A stretch of 64,000 nt of DNA, taken from contig NZ_CP136423.1 in NCBI RefSeq assembly GCF_034356035.1, positions 3,224,001 through 3,288,000 on the forward strand, written 5' to 3'. The notes beneath the pieces were generated by a model that had not been told where the DNA came from, did not search any database, and worked only from the letters and a program-made list of their open reading frames with translations. A program made the translations under genes and the position numbers. The stretch is from Blautia hydrogenotrophica DSM 10507. Its GTDB lineage: Bacteria > Bacillota > Clostridia > Lachnospirales > Lachnospiraceae. Shown here in pieces: positions 24,297 through 32,463 of this stretch; positions within the stretch are counted from its first letter, which is position 1, and the number at the start of each line of letters is the position of its first letter.

Positions 24297-25139
24297 TCAA
24301 AATTCACTGTAGTTCTTGTCATTCTCCAACTGCGCGAGTAGTTCTTTTGTCTCTTTCACACTATATCTTTCATGAATGAGATAGCGCAGAGCAATTACCA
24401 GTGCAGTCACATCTTTATAATCCCACACAAACCGTCCCATGGTAACGCCGCCTACACCGCAGTCCATGGCATCTCTGGTCATTTGAAGATAATCATCCAG
24501 TGTCTTGCAGGCATCCCCGCCTTGAATCACAACCCGAAAGCTGGATGGTACACAGGATACCACCTTTGCCATAGAATCCGGGTCTCCGGTGTAAGTCGTC
24601 TTCACAATGTCCATTCCCAGCTCGCAGGCGCTCCTCACACAGTAAGCAATGTTCTCCCAGGCCGTTCTTTTGTCTGCCGGTACGCTCTCTCCTTTAGGAT
24701 ACACATGTCCAATCAAAGGCATTCCCTTTGCCATGCATTCCTCTGAATATTTTCCGATAATCTCAAATTGTTCCCCCTGGAAATCCCCTAATGTCATTGC
24801 TCCCATGGAGACTGCGTCAGCCCCCATACGAATCGCCTCGTCCACACTCCCGAATACTGTATCCTTTGTGGGCGCCACTGGCGAATAGTTGGAGACCTTC
24901 ATCAACATTGCCACCTGGCCCGCATGGTCCCACATGCAGTGTTCCGCGATTCCCTTTGTCATCGTCATTGCATCCGGCCTTCCCAAGATAATCTTATCAA
25001 TCGTATTCTGAATCTGATGCAACCCGGTCATCGGCGCAATCCCTCTAGAAATCGCATGGTCCACAGTAATAGCCATCATCTTATTGCTCTTTGCATTCAC
25101 CAGCCTGCTCATTCTCACTTTTTTTCCCAACATTGCCAT
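24297..25139 (-). CDS. Class I aldolase of the FbaB/DhnA/LsrF family
   Basis: A 280-residue TIM-barrel aldolase using a Schiff-base lysine. The likely lysine is in M-D-I-V-K-T-T-Y-T-G-D (about 178), with T-V-D-H-A-I near 26 and phosphate-binding V-I-Q-G-G-D and G-V-G-G-V-T-M-G-R near 205 and 232. The same family contains archaeal FbaB and the autoinducer-2 enzyme LsrF. In this operon it is expected to cleave the ketose phosphate made by the FGGY kinase. No LsrR, LsrB or Lsr transporter is present, so an AI-2 role is not favoured. Confidence 0.88.
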   Translation of the reverse strand: MAMLGKKVRMSRLVNAKSNKMMAITVDHAISRGIAPMTGLHQIQNTIDKIILGRPDAMTMTKGIAEHCMWDHAGQVAMLMKVSNYSPVAPTKDTVFGSVDEAIRMGADAVSMGAMTLGDFQGEQFEIIGKYSEECMAKGMPLIGHVYPKGESVPADKRTAWENIAYCVRSACELGMDIVKTTYTGDPDSMAKVVSCVPSSFRVVIQGGDACKTLDDYLQMTRDAMDCGVGGVTMGRFVWDYKDVTALVIALRYLIHERYSVKETKELLAQLENDKNYSEF

Positions 25140-25196
25140 AATTTTTATCTCCTTTTTCGTTTTTTTGAAGCTTACTGCCTCTGCATTTTACACTCT

Positions 25197-26234
25197 CTAG
25201 GGTTCTATGATGATTTTCAGCCCTTTCCCACTCTTACACATCTCATAGGCCGTCTGAAAATCTTCTATTTTGTATGTATGGGTAGCTATTCTGTCCAAAT
25301 TGATCTTTCCGCTTATCACCATATCCGCTGCCTGAAGGTAATCTTCCCGCTTATACGCCGTACTGCCGTTGACATTGATCTCATTGTAGTGAATCGTGTT
25401 AACCTCTATCGTACACTCTCCAGTTCCTGCAAAACCAGCAAACAGATTCACTGTTCCTCCCCTCCTGCACAGCTTCAGCGTAGAGTTCACCAACGCCGGG
25501 ACTCCAATCGCCATCACAATGACATCTGCTCCAAGTCCACCGGTAACATCCGAGATAATGCCCGCCAGATCTTCCGTAACCGGGTCCACCGCTTTATCCG
25601 CTCCCAGTTCTAGAGCTATCTGCCGGCGCATCGGATTTGGCTCACTGACAATTACTTGCTTCGCTCCCGCGATTTTCGCCAGCTGCATATGCATCAGACC
25701 AATCGGCCCTGCTCCCACAATCAGCACCACGTCGTTAAACCCGGTTCCCGCGTTCTTTAAACCGCGGATACAGCAGGCCAACGGCTCAATCAGAGCTCCT
25801 GCGGTAAAGGACACCTGTTCCGGCAACTTGATGACGTTTCCACTCTTGATGGCAATTTCCGGTATACGAATATATTCCTCGAACCCGCCATTGAACTCAT
25901 AGCCAATCGCTTTTCTTCTCATACATGCGTTTTCTCTTCCCGACAGACAGCTTGGACAGGAACCGCATGGAATTACATTGGCAATCGCCACCTTCTCTCC
26001 CACTTCGTATCCTGTGACTTCCTTTCCGATTTCACTAATTACTCCGCAGATCTCGTGCCCGATCACGGAAGGATAACGAACACCTTTCGTCTTCGTCCCC
26101 TCTAAGATTCTGATATCTGTCCCACAGATAGCCGCTCTTTTCATTTCCAACAATATGTCATGGTCCCCGATCAAAGGTTTCTCAATCTCACCCGGAGCGA
26201 AATCGTTAGGCCCTGAGAGAATTACCGCTTTCAT
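25197..26234 (-). CDS. Zinc-dependent medium-chain alcohol (polyol) dehydrogenase
   Basis: A 345-residue MDR dehydrogenase of the sorbitol/threonine dehydrogenase group. Catalytic zinc ligands in A-I-C-G-T-D and G-H-E-I-C-G; structural zinc cysteines in C-G-S-C-P-S-C-L-S-G-R-E-N-A-C; NAD-binding G-A-G-P-I-G-L near 170. The ATG at 26234 follows AAAGGAG. A much longer upstream frame is an artefact running through repeat copy E. First gene of the operon, likely oxidising a polyol to a ketose. The 130 bp before it are AT-rich and must hold the promoter, but no consensus pair stands out. Confidence 0.92.
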   Translation of the reverse strand: MKAVILSGPNDFAPGEIEKPLIGDHDILLEMKRAAICGTDIRILEGTKTKGVRYPSVIGHEICGVISEIGKEVTGYEVGEKVAIANVIPCGSCPSCLSGRENACMRRKAIGYEFNGGFEEYIRIPEIAIKSGNVIKLPEQVSFTAGALIEPLACCIRGLKNAGTGFNDVVLIVGAGPIGLMHMQLAKIAGAKQVIVSEPNPMRRQIALELGADKAVDPVTEDLAGIISDVTGGLGADVIVMAIGVPALVNSTLKLCRRGGTVNLFAGFAGTGECTIEVNTIHYNEINVNGSTAYKREDYLQAADMVISGKINLDRIATHTYKIEDFQTAYEMCKSGKGLKIIIEP

Positions 26235-26366
26235 CTTTACCACTCCTTTACATAGATTTAAATAAAAATTATTTACACTTCTTTTATACCATTTTTGAAG
26301 TTTATTTTCAATAGTTTTCAATATTTTTTGTAGATTTTTTTCAAATTCTTTCCTAATCACAGAACT

Positions 26367-26527
26367 AAGTGGGCAAGCCCACTTCAACTCCTTCCTCAAT
26401 CTTTGAGGGGCGCGCCCCACTTTGCGCGCCGCCGCAACACCGCCTCGCGGTGAAATTCCACATTGCGGTGTGTGCATCCTGCCCGGAGGGCTTTTTATTG
26501 CATAGGGAACGAAGTTTCCTAGGCAAT
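26367..26527 (-). repeat. Terminator-docked structured repeat, copy E (subfamily II)
   Basis: Clean copy with the TTGCCTAGG/CCCTATGCAA proximal hairpin, then CACCGC/GCGGTG, GGCGCG/CGCGCC and the AAGTGGGC/GCCCACTT distal hairpin. It lies between the cstA terminator and the polyol operon start. Much of the CCCCTCAA stem is shortened by 3-4 bp at one side. The gap 26235-26599 holds no gene. Confidence 0.85.
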
Positions 26528-26567
26528 AAAAAATCGCCCTGCCATCCAATTCAGATGACAGAGCGAT
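26528..26567 (-). terminator. Intrinsic terminator of cstA
   Basis: Minus strand ATCGCTCTGTCATC pairs with GGATGGCAGGGCGAT, followed by TTTTT, about 33 bp past the cstA stop. Repeat copy E follows the T-run directly. Confidence 0.9.
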
Positions 26568-26599
26568 GCTCATTTCTAATGCTATAATTTTTTTACCAC

Positions 26600-28072
26600 T
26601 TATACAAATTTCTTGCTGGCTGCACGTTTCTTTCCATACCATATAATCACGCCCACATAAATCACAGCCGCAGCCACGCCGATTACATAGGCCCCTGTCC
26701 ACGGAATGTTGAAGCCAATCTTTGCGTTGGCAATATATGTAATGGTAACGAACGCATACCATGCGCCTGGAATCAATGGCATCCACACATATTTTGCCCG
26801 ATTGTTCTCGAACATCCAGACAGAAATTCCCAAGAACGCAAAAAGCGATAACGTCTGATTCGACCATGCAAAATAACGCCACAGAATATTAAATCCTTCC
26901 GCATTACTCTTGGCAAATACCAATATAACAGCCACAAGAGCAAAGATGATCGCAGCCAACCCCAGACGTTTCTTCACATTGGTCTGATCCAGATGAAGTG
27001 CATCCGAGACAGCTAAGCGCAGAGAACGAAGGGCTGTATCTCCTGAGGTGATCGGCAGTACGATAACTCCCACCAGAGCAATGATACCACCTACATTTCC
27101 CAGAATATCTTTGCAGATTACACCAATCGTAGATGTCGCCAGGGAAGCATCCGCTGCCTGCAACCCCAAGTTATATACTCCCATGGCACCTGCTGCCCAA
27201 ACCATAGCGATGAAACCTTCCAATATCATCATATTGTAGAAAGTATTGCGTCCCTGACGTTCGCTCTTCATAGTACGGGAAATGATCGCCGTCTGTGTGG
27301 AGTGGAAACCAGAAAGAATACCACAGGCTACCGTGATGAAAAAGATCGGAATAAAGTGGTTCGCGTTAAAATAGTCTCCATAGGATACCAGAGCGCCATT
27401 CCAGCCATCCCAGAGCTCAATCAGCGGATATCCCTTTACAAACAGTCCAATAAATACTCCAATAGCTGAGAACAAAAGAATCGCTCCAAAGATCGGATAA
27501 ACTCTTCCGATAATCTTATCGATCGGGAATATCGTAGCAATCAAATAATAAGCGAAAATCACTCCATAGATCACCCAGGTAGACACTGAGGTCGCTTTGC
27601 CATCAAATCCAAAAACCTGTGTAGCTGCAATGTCTCCAGGAGTATAGATAAACACTGCGCCTACCAGCAACAGTAACAGACTACAAAAAATCTGATATAC
27701 TGTGTAGACTCCTTTATTACTATAACGCCGTACCATCTCCGGCATCTGGGTTCCTCCATCCCTCAGACAAATCATACCGGAAAAATAATCATGCATAGCT
27801 CCACCAATGATATTTCCGATCGGAATCGTAATAAAAGCAATAGGTCCAAACAAAATACCCTGGATTGGCCCTAGAATCGGTCCAGTTCCTGCAATATTCA
27901 GCAGGTTAATCAGACTGTTCTTCCATCCTCGCATCGGAACATAGTCGATGCCGTCTTGTTTTGTATACGCTGGAGTCTTTCTGTCATCCGGGCCAAACAC
28001 TCTCTCACAAAACTTTCCGTAGAGGGCTGCTCCAACGAACAAGATCGCAAGTCCAATAATAAAAGTAACCAT
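26600..28072 (-). CDS. cstA: Carbon starvation protein CstA-family transporter
   Basis: A 490-residue polytopic membrane protein with the CstA pattern: G-T-G-P-I-L-G-P-I-Q-G near 61-71, H-D-Y-F-S-G-M near 93, and about twelve membrane segments. At 490 residues it is a short CstA without the long C-terminal extension of the E. coli protein. CstA and BtsT proteins import pyruvate or small peptides under carbon limitation. GAGGTAAGAG precedes the ATG. A promoter at 28121-28149 and a terminator make it monocistronic. The actual substrate is unknown. Confidence 0.93.
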   Translation of the reverse strand: MVTFIIGLAILFVGAALYGKFCERVFGPDDRKTPAYTKQDGIDYVPMRGWKNSLINLLNIAGTGPILGPIQGILFGPIAFITIPIGNIIGGAMHDYFSGMICLRDGGTQMPEMVRRYSNKGVYTVYQIFCSLLLLLVGAVFIYTPGDIAATQVFGFDGKATSVSTWVIYGVIFAYYLIATIFPIDKIIGRVYPIFGAILLFSAIGVFIGLFVKGYPLIELWDGWNGALVSYGDYFNANHFIPIFFITVACGILSGFHSTQTAIISRTMKSERQGRNTFYNMMILEGFIAMVWAAGAMGVYNLGLQAADASLATSTIGVICKDILGNVGGIIALVGVIVLPITSGDTALRSLRLAVSDALHLDQTNVKKRLGLAAIIFALVAVILVFAKSNAEGFNILWRYFAWSNQTLSLFAFLGISVWMFENNRAKYVWMPLIPGAWYAFVTITYIANAKIGFNIPWTGAYVIGVAAAVIYVGVIIWYGKKRAASKKFV

Positions 28073-28120
28073 ATTATCTCTTACCTCCTCTTTTTTCTTA
28101 GGGATTCAATACATTGTTAT

Positions 28121-28149
28121 AGTATAGCAATAGTTTAGTACATTGTAAA
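28121..28149 (-). promoter_or_regulatory. Promoter of cstA
   Basis: Minus strand TTTACA (28144-28149), 17-bp spacer, TATACT (28121-28126), about 48 bp before the cstA ATG. Confidence 0.75.
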
Positions 28150-28280
28150 TGAGAGATATGACGAAATTTTACCATATTTTTTATATTTTTTTTATTTTTT
28201 TTTAATATTTAACTGGCACTCTTTTCATGTATACGAGAAATTCCTTCTCTTAACTTACTCTTATCAGGTATATGGAGCTT

Positions 28281-28351
28281 AACCATAAACGAGGATTTAG
28301 CCGCATATGCGGCGATATAAGCTGCGTAGCAGCTAATCCGAGCTGTTATGG
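28281..28351. repeat. Three-way-junction palindromic element
   Basis: The outer arms CCATAA-ACGAGGATT and AATCCGAGCTG-TTATGG pair imperfectly. They enclose two perfect small hairpins, GCCGCATATGCGGC and GCTGCGTAGCAGC. The layout resembles the inner part of repeat family 2 but not its sequence. It sits in the 382-bp divergent gap between cstA and the MoxR gene, which otherwise holds the two promoters and a very AT-rich tract (28150-28230). Confidence 0.65.
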
Positions 28352-28393
28352 CCGAACTTGTTTACACTTACACACTAAATATTTCCCCGGTGG

Positions 28394-28422
28394 TTTTCAA
28401 AGTACCACACCAGTGCTATAAT
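28394..28422 (+). promoter_or_regulatory. Probable promoter of the MoxR/VWA pair
   Basis: TTTTCA (28394-28399), 17-bp spacer, TATAAT (28417-28422), 33 bp before the MoxR start. The -35 is weak. Confidence 0.6.
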
Positions 28423-28454
28423 AAACTACCAGAAAAATATAAGGAGATATCTCA

Positions 28455-29363
28455 ATGCTGGATTTTTTGAAACAGGAAATGATAGACTCAGAGATACTGT
28501 CTGGAATCGAAGAATTTCGCAGACGATATCCTATAAAAACAACCACACTATCCCGTTGTCCCCGTTATCTGTATTATGGAAAAGCCATATGGGAACAGGC
28601 CGCAGCAGCTTTGCTCTGTGGAGAAAATATATTGCTGACAGGCTCTAAAGCCACCGGCAAAAATGTGCTGGCTGAGAACCTGGCAGCCGTTTTTGGACGC
28701 CCTTCATGGAATGTCTCCCTACACATCAATATGGATGCCTCCTACATGATCGGAACAGATACCTTTCAAGATGGACAAGTGACTTTCCGACCTGGCCCCG
28801 TCTATCAATGTGCACAGGAAGGCGGTTTCTGCGTTTTGGATGAGATCAATATGGCCCGCAACGAAGCACTGGCCGTGCTCCACTCTATCTTGGATTTCCG
28901 CCGGGTCATCCATGTCCCTGGATACGGAGAACTGCCCTTACACGACGCCTCCCGTTTTATCGCCACGATGAACTACGGATATGCCGGTACCAGAGAGCTA
29001 AATGAAGCCCTCTCCTCTCGTTTTGTTGTGATTCAAATGCCTGAGATCTCCAACGAGAACCTGGAAAAATTAATCACCCGAGAATTTCCCTCCATGAAGA
29101 AAGAATATGTAAAGCAATTCTGCGGTTTATTCCAAGACATCAGCCAAAAGTGTCTCGGCGGTGAGATCACTTCCCGCGTATTGGACCTGAGAGGGCTTCT
29201 CGACGCAATTCGTCTGATACAGACTGGGCTTTCTCCTTATTCTGCTTTAGATATGGGAATCTCTAACAAGACATTTGACAGTTATGAACAAACCTTGATA
29301 AAGGATATCATTGCCTCCAGAATTTCTCCCAAAATCAGTCGTAAGGCAGTGTTCTCAGAGTGA
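28455..29363 (+). CDS. MoxR-family AAA+ ATPase
   Basis: A 302-residue AAA+ ATPase. Walker A is G-S-K-A-T-G-K-N near 63-70 and Walker B F-C-V-L-D-E-I-N near 125-132; sensor-1 lies in F-I-A-T-M-N-Y near 173-179, and E-L-N-E-A-L-S-S-R-F near 185-194 supplies the arginine region. The family acts with VWA proteins to insert cofactors or remodel enzymes. A VWA protein gene follows after 4 bp, so the two are one operon. AAGGAGATATCTCA precedes the ATG. The client enzyme is not identifiable from neighbours. Confidence 0.9.
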   Translation: MLDFLKQEMIDSEILSGIEEFRRRYPIKTTTLSRCPRYLYYGKAIWEQAAAALLCGENILLTGSKATGKNVLAENLAAVFGRPSWNVSLHINMDASYMIGTDTFQDGQVTFRPGPVYQCAQEGGFCVLDEINMARNEALAVLHSILDFRRVIHVPGYGELPLHDASRFIATMNYGYAGTRELNEALSSRFVVIQMPEISNENLEKLITREFPSMKKEYVKQFCGLFQDISQKCLGGEITSRVLDLRGLLDAIRLIQTGLSPYSALDMGISNKTFDSYEQTLIKDIIASRISPKISRKAVFSE

Positions 29364-29367
29364 AAAA

Positions 29368-31149
29368 ATGAAACCTTCTCGATCACAGACTTCCCCGCAG
29401 AGACGGGCTTACAACATCATATGGACAGCAGCGGAAGATTACAGTTTTGAACCACCCTTCGTCGCCTTTTTTCAGGATGGGGAACCTGATTTTTACATGA
29501 ACTCTGTCATCGGCTACGTACACAAATGGTACGACCCCGCCGTTATCGGTCGTCTGTTCGATACTCTAGAAGGCGCACTTTTCCATGAAACCTTTGACGG
29601 CTTGTTATGGATTGCCCTGGAAAACTGTGTCTACGAAAGAGAGTCCGCCGAACGTCCCGTTCTAAGAGAGCTGCGACTCAGCCACGCAGAACAGTTCTTT
29701 CTCCAAGAACAGAGACTCTCCCGTCAGCAGTGGATGGCCCAAAACAGTCTCGTTCATGCTCTACAGGCCGCAAAGTGCAGGGAAATTCTCGGCAAAAACT
29801 CTGGGCTTGTCAATCCTTGGGAGCGAACTCTCTACTCAGAGCTTCAATACAACGGTGAGATGAATGCCCTAGAAATCGAGCAGACAACTTTAGCCATTCT
29901 GAAGAAATATTTTCATTTCTCCAGTTCTGCCGGGAAAGAGAATTCTGTGCGGCTCTTTTTTCAGAAGCTGCGCCTGAAGCTTTTTCGTCCTCTCCCCTTT
30001 AAGGTTATCCGCAGTGAGAATTTGATGGTGGGCGCCCCGGATACCTCTTTGTCCACCCACCACCTCACGACCAATACCAGCTTATCCAAGCATTTTCAGG
30101 AAAGCCAGCCCAGACACGGCGACGCGCTCTACATTGAGAGCTGTTTTGGACGCTCCATCTTTTCCCAGGAGGAAAACCAGCAGATCAATCTGAACCTATG
30201 CCAAGACGCACATCAAAATTGCCGTCTGCATTTCACAGACGGCATCCTTGGCCCTAAAGTCCTAGAAGACCCGCTAGTTCAGAAAGCCTTAGAGGACGCA
30301 AAAAGACAGGGAGAGAAAAACCGGGCCTTCTATCAAAGCAACCATCAGGTCTATCAAAGAAGCATCCTGCGTCTGGCAAGACAAATCCAAAACGCCATGC
30401 TAGTTCATTCCCTACCTCTACCCGTGCCGAATCGCAGTGGACAATTTCATCCCTCCTGGGTATGGAGAGCGTTGACACTGAACGATACCAGAGTCTTTCT
30501 GGCATCCGTCCAGGAACAGCAGCCGGATTTCTCCGTAGATCTTCTACTGGACGCTTCTGCCTCCCGCCTGGAAAACCAGGAAATGATCGCTACCCAGGCT
30601 TACATCCTCGCTCGAGGTCTTCAGATCTGCGGCATACCTGTCCAGGTCTGCTCGTTCCTAAGTCTCAGAGGATTCACGGTAATCCGCCGTTTCTGTAGTT
30701 ACCAGAACGTCCAGAAACGGCAAACACAGCCCAGCAGCGAGACCAGCCGCATCTTCGATTATTTCGCGGCAGGATGGAACCGAGACGGCCTGGCCTTCCG
30801 CGGTGTCGGCCAGCTCATGGAGTCCTCCCACAATAAAAACCGCCTGCTGATTATTCTGACAGATGCCTCTCCCAACGACGACCGGAAAATTCCTTCCGCC
30901 CCCTTACATGGACGGCCAATCAGTCTGGACTATTCTGGCAAGGCCGGCATTCAGGATGCCTTGACCGAAGTTCGAAAGCTGCGCCAGAATCATATCCAAG
31001 TCATGGCCATATTAAACGGGACAGAGGATGACTCGGAAGCAGCCAGACAAATATACGGTGAAGATTTTATCCGTATTGAAAATCTGAACCAGTTCTCGTC
31101 GGCGGCCGGTCAACTGATTCAAAGACAGATTGAGAAAGCAAGAGGCTAA
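29368..31149 (+). CDS. VWA-domain protein partner of MoxR ATPase (CoxE/NorD-like)
   Basis: A 593-residue cytoplasmic protein. The first two thirds are helical and charged with no recognised domain. The C-terminal VWA domain (about 385-590) has a MIDAS-like D-A-S-A-S in L-L-L-D-A-S-A-S-R, and later L-I-I-L-T-D-A-S-P-N-D. The ATG at 29368 starts 4 bp after the MoxR stop; its Shine-Dalgarno is weak, suggesting translational coupling. Such MoxR-VWA pairs chaperone metalloenzyme assembly (for example NorQ-NorD), but no obvious client is nearby. Its 3' end overlaps the convergent RpiR gene by 4 bp. Confidence 0.82.
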   Translation: MKPSRSQTSPQRRAYNIIWTAAEDYSFEPPFVAFFQDGEPDFYMNSVIGYVHKWYDPAVIGRLFDTLEGALFHETFDGLLWIALENCVYERESAERPVLRELRLSHAEQFFLQEQRLSRQQWMAQNSLVHALQAAKCREILGKNSGLVNPWERTLYSELQYNGEMNALEIEQTTLAILKKYFHFSSSAGKENSVRLFFQKLRLKLFRPLPFKVIRSENLMVGAPDTSLSTHHLTTNTSLSKHFQESQPRHGDALYIESCFGRSIFSQEENQQINLNLCQDAHQNCRLHFTDGILGPKVLEDPLVQKALEDAKRQGEKNRAFYQSNHQVYQRSILRLARQIQNAMLVHSLPLPVPNRSGQFHPSWVWRALTLNDTRVFLASVQEQQPDFSVDLLLDASASRLENQEMIATQAYILARGLQICGIPVQVCSFLSLRGFTVIRRFCSYQNVQKRQTQPSSETSRIFDYFAAGWNRDGLAFRGVGQLMESSHNKNRLLIILTDASPNDDRKIPSAPLHGRPISLDYSGKAGIQDALTEVRKLRQNHIQVMAILNGTEDDSEAARQIYGEDFIRIENLNQFSSAAGQLIQRQIEKARG

Positions 31150-31994
31150 AATTTATTTTCTGACGTGGCCTTGCGGGTTTTTTGAATCGCCCGGTAAGAC
31201 TCATCATAATTCATAAACGCTACGATTGAGACCAAAGAATCGATAATCGCCAGCTGAGCAATTCTTGTGCTCACTGACTCCGACTGAAAAATTGTCTCCT
31301 CCGAAGCCGTGTCTATGACCACATCCGCAATTTTTGACAGCGGAGTCTTGCCACGGCTGACTAAGGCAATTGTCTGTGCACCATTTTCTTTTGCGTTCTT
31401 TAGACACCTCAATACACTGTAATTGCTGCCAGAATGAGAAATCCCAATAACCACGTCTCCCTCACCTGCCAGCGAGGATGCCATCAGCTGCAAATCCCGG
31501 TCCTCATGCACATAGACCTGAACGCCGATTTTCATAAATTTATGTAGCGCATCCTGTCCCACCAGAAGGCTGCCGCCACTCCCAAAAAATAAAACTCTTT
31601 TTCCATGAAAAATAAACTGAGCTGCTTTTTCCACCTCTCTCATATTCAAGCTAGCCAAAGTCCGCTCTAAAACAGAGATTTCAAGGTTAAAAATTTTATG
31701 GCAGATCATATCCGGGCTGTCACTCTCTTCCAAGATAGGATTTAAATGCTTTTCCCTCGGCAGCACATCTTTGGCTGCATTAATCTTAAAATCCTGATAT
31801 CCTTTGTAGCCCAGTGAACGGCAAAATCTCACCACTGAAGCGTCACTTACCTTCGCGTTCTCCGCTAACTCCGTGATATTACTGTTCAAAACCTGATCGT
31901 AATTCTCCAGTACATAATTTGCGATCTTTCTCTCCGTGTTCGTCAGGTAGTTCATTCTGCCCCTTATAATTTCCTTACAGCTGGATTCAACCAT
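31146..31994 (-). CDS. MurR/RpiR-family transcriptional regulator
   Basis: A 282-residue regulator with an N-terminal HTH (about 1-77; K-V-S-D-A-S-V-V-R-F-C-R-S-L-G-Y recognition region) and a C-terminal SIS domain (about 125-255; F-F-G-S-G-G-S-L and I-G-I-S-H-S-G-S-N) that binds phosphosugars. It is divergent from the phosphotriesterase-ABC operon at 32464. The intergenic region has two palindromes (32150, 32354), one overlapping the operon promoter, so it probably controls that operon and itself. The effector sugar is not known. Confidence 0.93.
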   Translation of the reverse strand: MVESSCKEIIRGRMNYLTNTERKIANYVLENYDQVLNSNITELAENAKVSDASVVRFCRSLGYKGYQDFKINAAKDVLPREKHLNPILEESDSPDMICHKIFNLEISVLERTLASLNMREVEKAAQFIFHGKRVLFFGSGGSLLVGQDALHKFMKIGVQVYVHEDRDLQLMASSLAGEGDVVIGISHSGSNYSVLRCLKNAKENGAQTIALVSRGKTPLSKIADVVIDTASEETIFQSESVSTRIAQLAIIDSLVSIVAFMNYDESYRAIQKTRKATSENKF

Positions 31995-32149
31995 AGCTTT
32001 TCCCTCCTATCTCTGTACGCTCGCAGAACCTTCCTTTGCTCAAACCAAAGAGCTGATTTTTCCTCAACTGCGTTTTAAATTCCGCGAGTATGCCTTTCTA
32101 TTTCTTCTATAATTATTCTTCGCTTTTTCAATATTCAAAATATCATAGC

Positions 32150-32164
32150 TGAAAATAATTTTCA
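32150..32164. promoter_or_regulatory. Candidate RpiR operator 1
   Basis: Palindrome TGAAAATAATTTTCA in the AT-rich gap between the RpiR gene and the operon it faces. It resembles the TGAAA-n-TTTCA sites of the RpiR family. The gap 31995-32463 holds no gene. Confidence 0.45.
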
Positions 32165-32353
32165 AGTTTGTCATAAAAGCTTCTAAATTTTTTTGCTTCT
32201 TCCACTGTCAATCCAAAGAATCATTTTGAAACTTTTTTTCATATCATCCAAATTTTTTATATATTTTTCCTATATTTCCAATATTATATATGGTAAATAT
32301 TTACAATGATTATCACCATTTTAAAAATATTTTTTATTTTCTTGTGAAAAATC

Positions 32354-32382
32354 TTGAAAAAATATTTCAAAAATGATAGGAT
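32354..32382 (+). promoter_or_regulatory. Promoter of the PTE-ABC operon with overlapping RpiR-type operator
   Basis: TTGAAA (32354-32359), 17-bp spacer, TAGGAT (32377-32382). The -35 and spacer form the 17-bp palindrome TTGAAAAAATATTTCAA (32354-32370), which fits RpiR-family operators. Binding there would block polymerase. The leader to the TTG start is about 75 nt. Confidence 0.65.
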
Positions 32383-32463
32383 ATAAGCACGTTGAAATCT
32401 TTCCCAGAAAGGTTCCAAAACATTGGCAGACCACTGCCGGAATTTCGTAAAGGAGGGACGAGC

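Noticed and set aside
24297..25139. Aldolase as LsrF with the FGGY kinase as LsrK (autoinducer-2 uptake)
   Set aside because: No LsrB, LsrACD, LsrR or LsrG homologue is nearby, and the operon contains a polyol dehydrogenase and a hydroxyacid dehydrogenase, which do not belong to that pathway.
26235..26882. A 216-residue upstream extension of the polyol dehydrogenase
   Set aside because: The extension passes through repeat copy E and antisense to cstA. The ATG at 26234 has a proper ribosome site and gives normal family length.
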